DNA of 64,000 nt. It comes from Lachnotalea sp. AF33-28. GTDB taxonomy: Bacteria > Bacillota > Clostridia > Lachnospirales > Lachnospiraceae. Every line of letters begins with the position of its first letter. Within the stretch, counting starts at the first letter, position 1. This document shows positions 61,135 to 64,000 of the stretch, in pieces. Location of the stretch: contig NZ_QUEE01000010.1 of NCBI RefSeq assembly GCF_003477885.1, positions 156,556 through 220,555 of the forward strand, written 5' to 3'. The notes below the pieces were generated by a model that saw only the letters and a program-made list of their open reading frames with translations, searched no databases and was not told where the DNA came from. A program made the position numbers and the translations under genes.

Positions 61135-62104
61135 ATGAGCTTTATTGAAGTGAGAGATTTAAGAAAAGAATATAAGGTTGAAAAGAAAGGTTCGGGCAGC
61201 CATTTTTGGCGCAGGGAGTATGAGAAAAGGCATGCGGTGGACGGGATTTCCTTTACAATCGGGAGGGAGAGACCGTTGGCTGCATCGGCCCGAACGGAGC
61301 CGGTAAATCAACAACCATCAAAATGCTGTCAGGAATATTGACACCCACATCCGGAGAGGTGAATGTGGGCGGATTGATTCCGTATCGGAAGAGAAAACAG
61401 CATGCTAAGAATATCGGAGTGGTTTTTGGACAGCGGACACAGCTGTGGTGGGAACTGCCGGTGATCGATTCATTCAAACTTTTAAAAGATATATACCAGA
61501 TCCCGGATGACGTTTACCGCATGAACCTGTATGTTTTTGATGAAATATTGGATTTGAAGGATTTTCTGGACAGCCCTGTGCGGCAGTTAAGCCTGGGACA
61601 GCGGGTGAGGGCGGATTTCGCGGCCTCACTGCTCCATAATCCCAGGCTGGTTTTTATGGACGAGCCGACGATAGGGCTGGATGTGCTGGCAAAAGAAAAA
61701 ATCCGGAGGTTTATTCAGGAGATGAATCAGACCAGGAAAGTCACAGTGCTGATCACATCGCATGATATGGATGATATCGAGCAGATCTGTAAAAGGACAA
61801 TGATTATAGACTGCGGCAGACTGGTGTATGACGGAAGAATTGATAATCTTAAGGAATTATACAATACTAAGACTTCGTTAAGCGTACAGCTGGTGAAACC
61901 GCCGGAGAAACCGCTGAATATTCCGGATTGCAGGATTACCTATAAGTCAGAAAACCAACTGCAGATTGTATTTTCCAAAAAAAAATATCGGCGCAGAAAA
62001 TTCTGGAATATTTATTCGCACAATGTGAGATCAGGGATTTCGAACTGACGGAAACCTCTGTGGAGGAAATTATTAAAGAGGTGTATCGGGGAGTGGGTGA
62101 ATAG
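61135..62104 (+). pseudogene. ABC-2 exporter ATPase with two apparent frameshifts
   Basis: A NatA-like ATPase read in three pieces. Piece one starts at ATG 61135 (FIEVRDLRKEYKVEKK, HAVDGISFTIG). One missing G in the G-run at about 61261-61263 shifts the frame away from the Walker A, which is readable as CIGPNGAGKSTTIKMLSG in the next frame. Piece two runs to 62048 with the signature LSLGQRVRADFAASLLH and Walker B LVFMDEPTIGLD. One missing A in AAAAAAAAA at about 61977-61985 shifts it again; the true C-terminus (ILEYLFAQCEIRDFELTETS) ends at 62104. Joined, about 323 residues, normal size. Both sites are homopolymers, so sequence error is likely. Confidence 0.85.
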
Positions 62105-62186
62105 TAATAGGTTAAATATTGATAATTAGTTGGATTTCGTATATAATAATATTGAATGTTAAAATAGCCGGAAAGAGGTGGTGAGG

Positions 62187-63416
62187 TTGGACACATATAT
62201 TAAACGTCATGCAGAGCAGGCAGTGCGAAAACTCTCTTCTATGTTTGGGGCAATATTGGTTGCAGGTCCGCGGCAGGTGGGAAAGACGACCATGCTTCAG
62301 AAAATTACGGAGGGGATAAACTATGTCACTCTTGACGATCTGATTGTCAGAAGCAGTGCACAGGAGGAAAGCGGAACATTTTTCAAGGACAATCCACCGC
62401 CGGTTTTTGTGGATGAAATTCAGAAGGCACCCGAATTATTTCCATATATTAAAATGCTCATAGACTGCAGTCACAGGAAAGGCCAGTTTTTTATGTGCGG
62501 TTCACAGCAGTTTCAGATGATGAGGGGTGTCAGCGAATCTTTATCGGGACGTATTGGTTTGGTGACCCTGCTCGGACTTTCTTTGCGTGAGAGATACGGT
62601 ATTGAAAACGATGCACCGTTTCTTCCCACGGATGATTATTTTTCAGAGAGAAAAAAGCAGCTTGCTGATATCTCCTATGCTGATGTCTGGAACATCATCT
62701 ATCGGGGATCTATGCCGGAACTTGTCGGTAATCCTGACTTTGACTGGCAGATGTTTTATGGAGCATATGTCCGAACATATATCGAAAGGGATGTGAGAGA
62801 GCTTTCCGAGATTGGCGATATTGTAAAATTTTCTCGCTTTATGACCGCGGCAGCGGCTTCTACCGGTCAGCTTATCAATCTCGCCTCGATGGCGCGGGAC
62901 GTAGGAATCAGCCAGCCCACTGCTGAACGGTGGCTGTCTATACTGGTTGCTTCTAATATAGTCTATCTGCTTAAGCCCTATTCTACGAATATTACAAAGC
63001 GTGTAATAAAGACACCGAAGCTATATTTTCTTGATACGGGACTTGCTGCTTATCTTACCCGGTGGAATACAGCCGATGTCCTGAAAAACGGAGCGATGGC
63101 AGGAGCGTTTTTTGAAAGCTTTGTTATTTCGGAAATTATTAAAAGCTACTATAATAAAGGAATTGTGGAACCTCCGCTGTACTTCTACCGGGATAAGGAC
63201 ATGAATGAGATTGACCTGCTAATTGAGGACAGCGGTACGCTGTATCCACTTGAAATGAAAAAGCACGCTGATCCGAAAAAGAAAGATACGGATGCTTTTG
63301 ATCTGATAGATAAAATACACGGTGTGCAAAGAGGACCCGGCGGCGTGATCTGTCTGTATGACAATCTGGTCACACTGAAAGGAAATGACCGTGTGATTCC
63401 GATCAAATACCTATAG
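62187..63416 (+). CDS. AAA ATPase with DUF4143 domain
   Basis: About 409 residues. Walker A GPRQVGKTT, Walker B PVFVDEIQKAPELFPYIK, then a DUF4143 region (AAAASTGQLINLASMARDVGISQPTAERWLSILVASNIVYLL). A C-terminal EIDLLIEDSGTLYPLEMKKHA resembles the Asp-Glu-x-Lys core of PD-(D/E)xK nucleases. TTG 62187 is my preferred start (AGAGG 8 bp upstream); GTGs at 62178 and 62181 are alternatives. These ATPases are common and little understood. It is a single gene. Confidence 0.9.
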   Translation: MDTYIKRHAEQAVRKLSSMFGAILVAGPRQVGKTTMLQKITEGINYVTLDDLIVRSSAQEESGTFFKDNPPPVFVDEIQKAPELFPYIKMLIDCSHRKGQFFMCGSQQFQMMRGVSESLSGRIGLVTLLGLSLRERYGIENDAPFLPTDDYFSERKKQLADISYADVWNIIYRGSMPELVGNPDFDWQMFYGAYVRTYIERDVRELSEIGDIVKFSRFMTAAAASTGQLINLASMARDVGISQPTAERWLSILVASNIVYLLKPYSTNITKRVIKTPKLYFLDTGLAAYLTRWNTADVLKNGAMAGAFFESFVISEIIKSYYNKGIVEPPLYFYRDKDMNEIDLLIEDSGTLYPLEMKKHADPKKKDTDAFDLIDKIHGVQRGPGGVICLYDNLVTLKGNDRVIPIKYL

Positions 63417-63560
63417 CAGGTGTAAAAATAGCAATTACTTTTGATGCTTTAGTGCCTAAATGGTTCTTGGATTTCCCATAGTGAAATAAAACGATGTGGA
63501 CAAATATAAGGAAATACCATTCATACAAATAAGGAAATGATAGAGAAATTGCTATATTAG

Positions 63561-63569
63561 TGCTATAAT
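63561..63569 (+). promoter_or_regulatory. Extended -10 promoter of the TIGR04076 gene
   Basis: TGCTATAAT, 42 bp before ATG 63611; no clear -35. Confidence 0.55.
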
Positions 63570-63610
63570 CTAAACAAACAAATCAGAAGTTGCGCACAGG
63601 AGCTACAGTA

Positions 63611-63862
63611 ATGGCAAAAGTAAAATTAACTATTACGGAAAGTAAATGCAGAGGAGGTTACTGTAAAGCGGGGGACATCTTCTTTGTCGAAGATTTATGT
63701 CCCCCGTTATGCCACGAACTTTGGAACGTCATATATCCGCTTGTATATGCCTTGCAGAACGGAGCTGAACTGGACTATGGTAATATTCGCGCTAAAAAAT
63801 TCGATGTAAAATGTCCAGATGGGGGCAGAGTGAGCATTCATGGAGAAGTAATAGAGGACTGA
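63611..63862 (+). CDS. TIGR04076 family small protein
   Basis: 83 residues matching the small cysteine-containing family: VKLTITESKCRGGYCKAGDIF, CPPLCHELWNVIYPLVYALQNGAEL, VKCPDGGRVSIHGEV. Its function is not known; the Cys pattern suggests metal or cofactor binding. AGGAG lies 8 bp before ATG; an in-frame TTG 21 bp upstream is less likely. Confidence 0.85.
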   Translation: MAKVKLTITESKCRGGYCKAGDIFFVEDLCPPLCHELWNVIYPLVYALQNGAELDYGNIRAKKFDVKCPDGGRVSIHGEVIED

Positions 63863-63951
63863 AAAATCCAGTTTGTTTAAGGCCTTGGGGTATATGCTTT
63901 TGGAACTTGCAAAGATAAGTTTGATATATAGAATTCATTTATAGCAGATAA

Positions 63952-64000
63952 GGGTTTGTCAAGTAAAGTGTGTAAATTTTTTTGATTTTTTATCGGCGGT
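63952..64000. mobile_element. Possible left end of an insertion sequence (cut by the window)
   Basis: GGGTTTGTCAAGTAAAGTGT then GTAAATTTTTTTGA is AT-rich and looks like the GTGTAAA-bearing ends of IS256-family elements. No transposase is visible within the remaining bases. Confidence 0.25.

Noticed and set aside
1..64000. tRNA or rRNA genes
   Set aside because: No cloverleaf or rRNA-like sequence was noticed in any gap; gaps are short and mostly explained by promoters, hairpins and repeats.

Overview
The window looks like chromosomal DNA of an anaerobic Firmicute, most likely a gut Lachnospiraceae-type Clostridium. The signs are YesM/YesN two-component regulators, CUT1 sugar ABC cassettes of the LplB-YtcP-LplA and MsmEFG kinds with no ATPase gene beside them, a short GMAANMIG-type deformylase, a Ku/ligase pair, many AGGAGG ribosome binding sites and roughly even base composition. 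The genus cannot be fixed from sequence alone.

Left part (1-16.2 kb). A partial YesM histidine kinase and YesN regulator are followed by a decayed rpoN (sigma-54) gene and a PrpR-type sigma-54 activator. Then comes a near-perfect -24/-12 promoter driving a CoA-transferase, an HMG-CoA lyase-like enzyme, a D-2-hydroxyacid dehydrogenase, a sugar-type ABC importer and two esterase-fold proteins. This unit carries several lesions: rpoN lacks its middle, the binding-protein gene has an in-frame TGA, and one esterase has lost its nucleophile. A TipAS-type MerR regulator, a short deformylase and a metallo-beta-lactamase-fold protein follow.

Middle (16.2-32 kb). Two AraC-linked clusters hold Gfo/Idh/MocA dehydrogenases, a ThuA-like protein and xylose-isomerase-like TIM barrels, a gene set suggesting oxidation and rearrangement of glycosides or inositols. 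Between them lie an NHEJ pair (Ku and ATP-dependent ligase), an HD-GYP protein and hflX. The hflX leader is the most striking region of the window: a good promoter, two small reading frames both carrying the Arg-Leu-Arg motif known from macrolide-arrest peptides, and candidate terminators. A serine recombinase downstream has a leader that shares a 54-nt element with it.

Right part (32-64 kb). There is an AT-rich ATPase plus DUF4276 pair (possible defence module), a beta-glucoside PTS with 6-phospho-beta-glucosidase, a SEC-C protein and an APH-type kinase. A LacI-controlled cluster for sulfated or uronate-containing oligosaccharides follows (ABC importer, enolase-superfamily enzyme, sulfatase, GH88 hydrolase, DUF2264 protein). 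After that come a heterodimeric ABC exporter, an ECF-type sigma factor, an ABC-2 exporter, a DUF4143 ATPase and a TIGR04076 protein.

Two cross-cutting observations stand out. A double-hairpin intergenic repeat occurs five times. Four single-base frameshifts lie at short homopolymer runs (in the MsmE-like binding protein, GH88, and twice in the ABC-2 ATPase); these may be sequencing errors rather than true pseudogenes.
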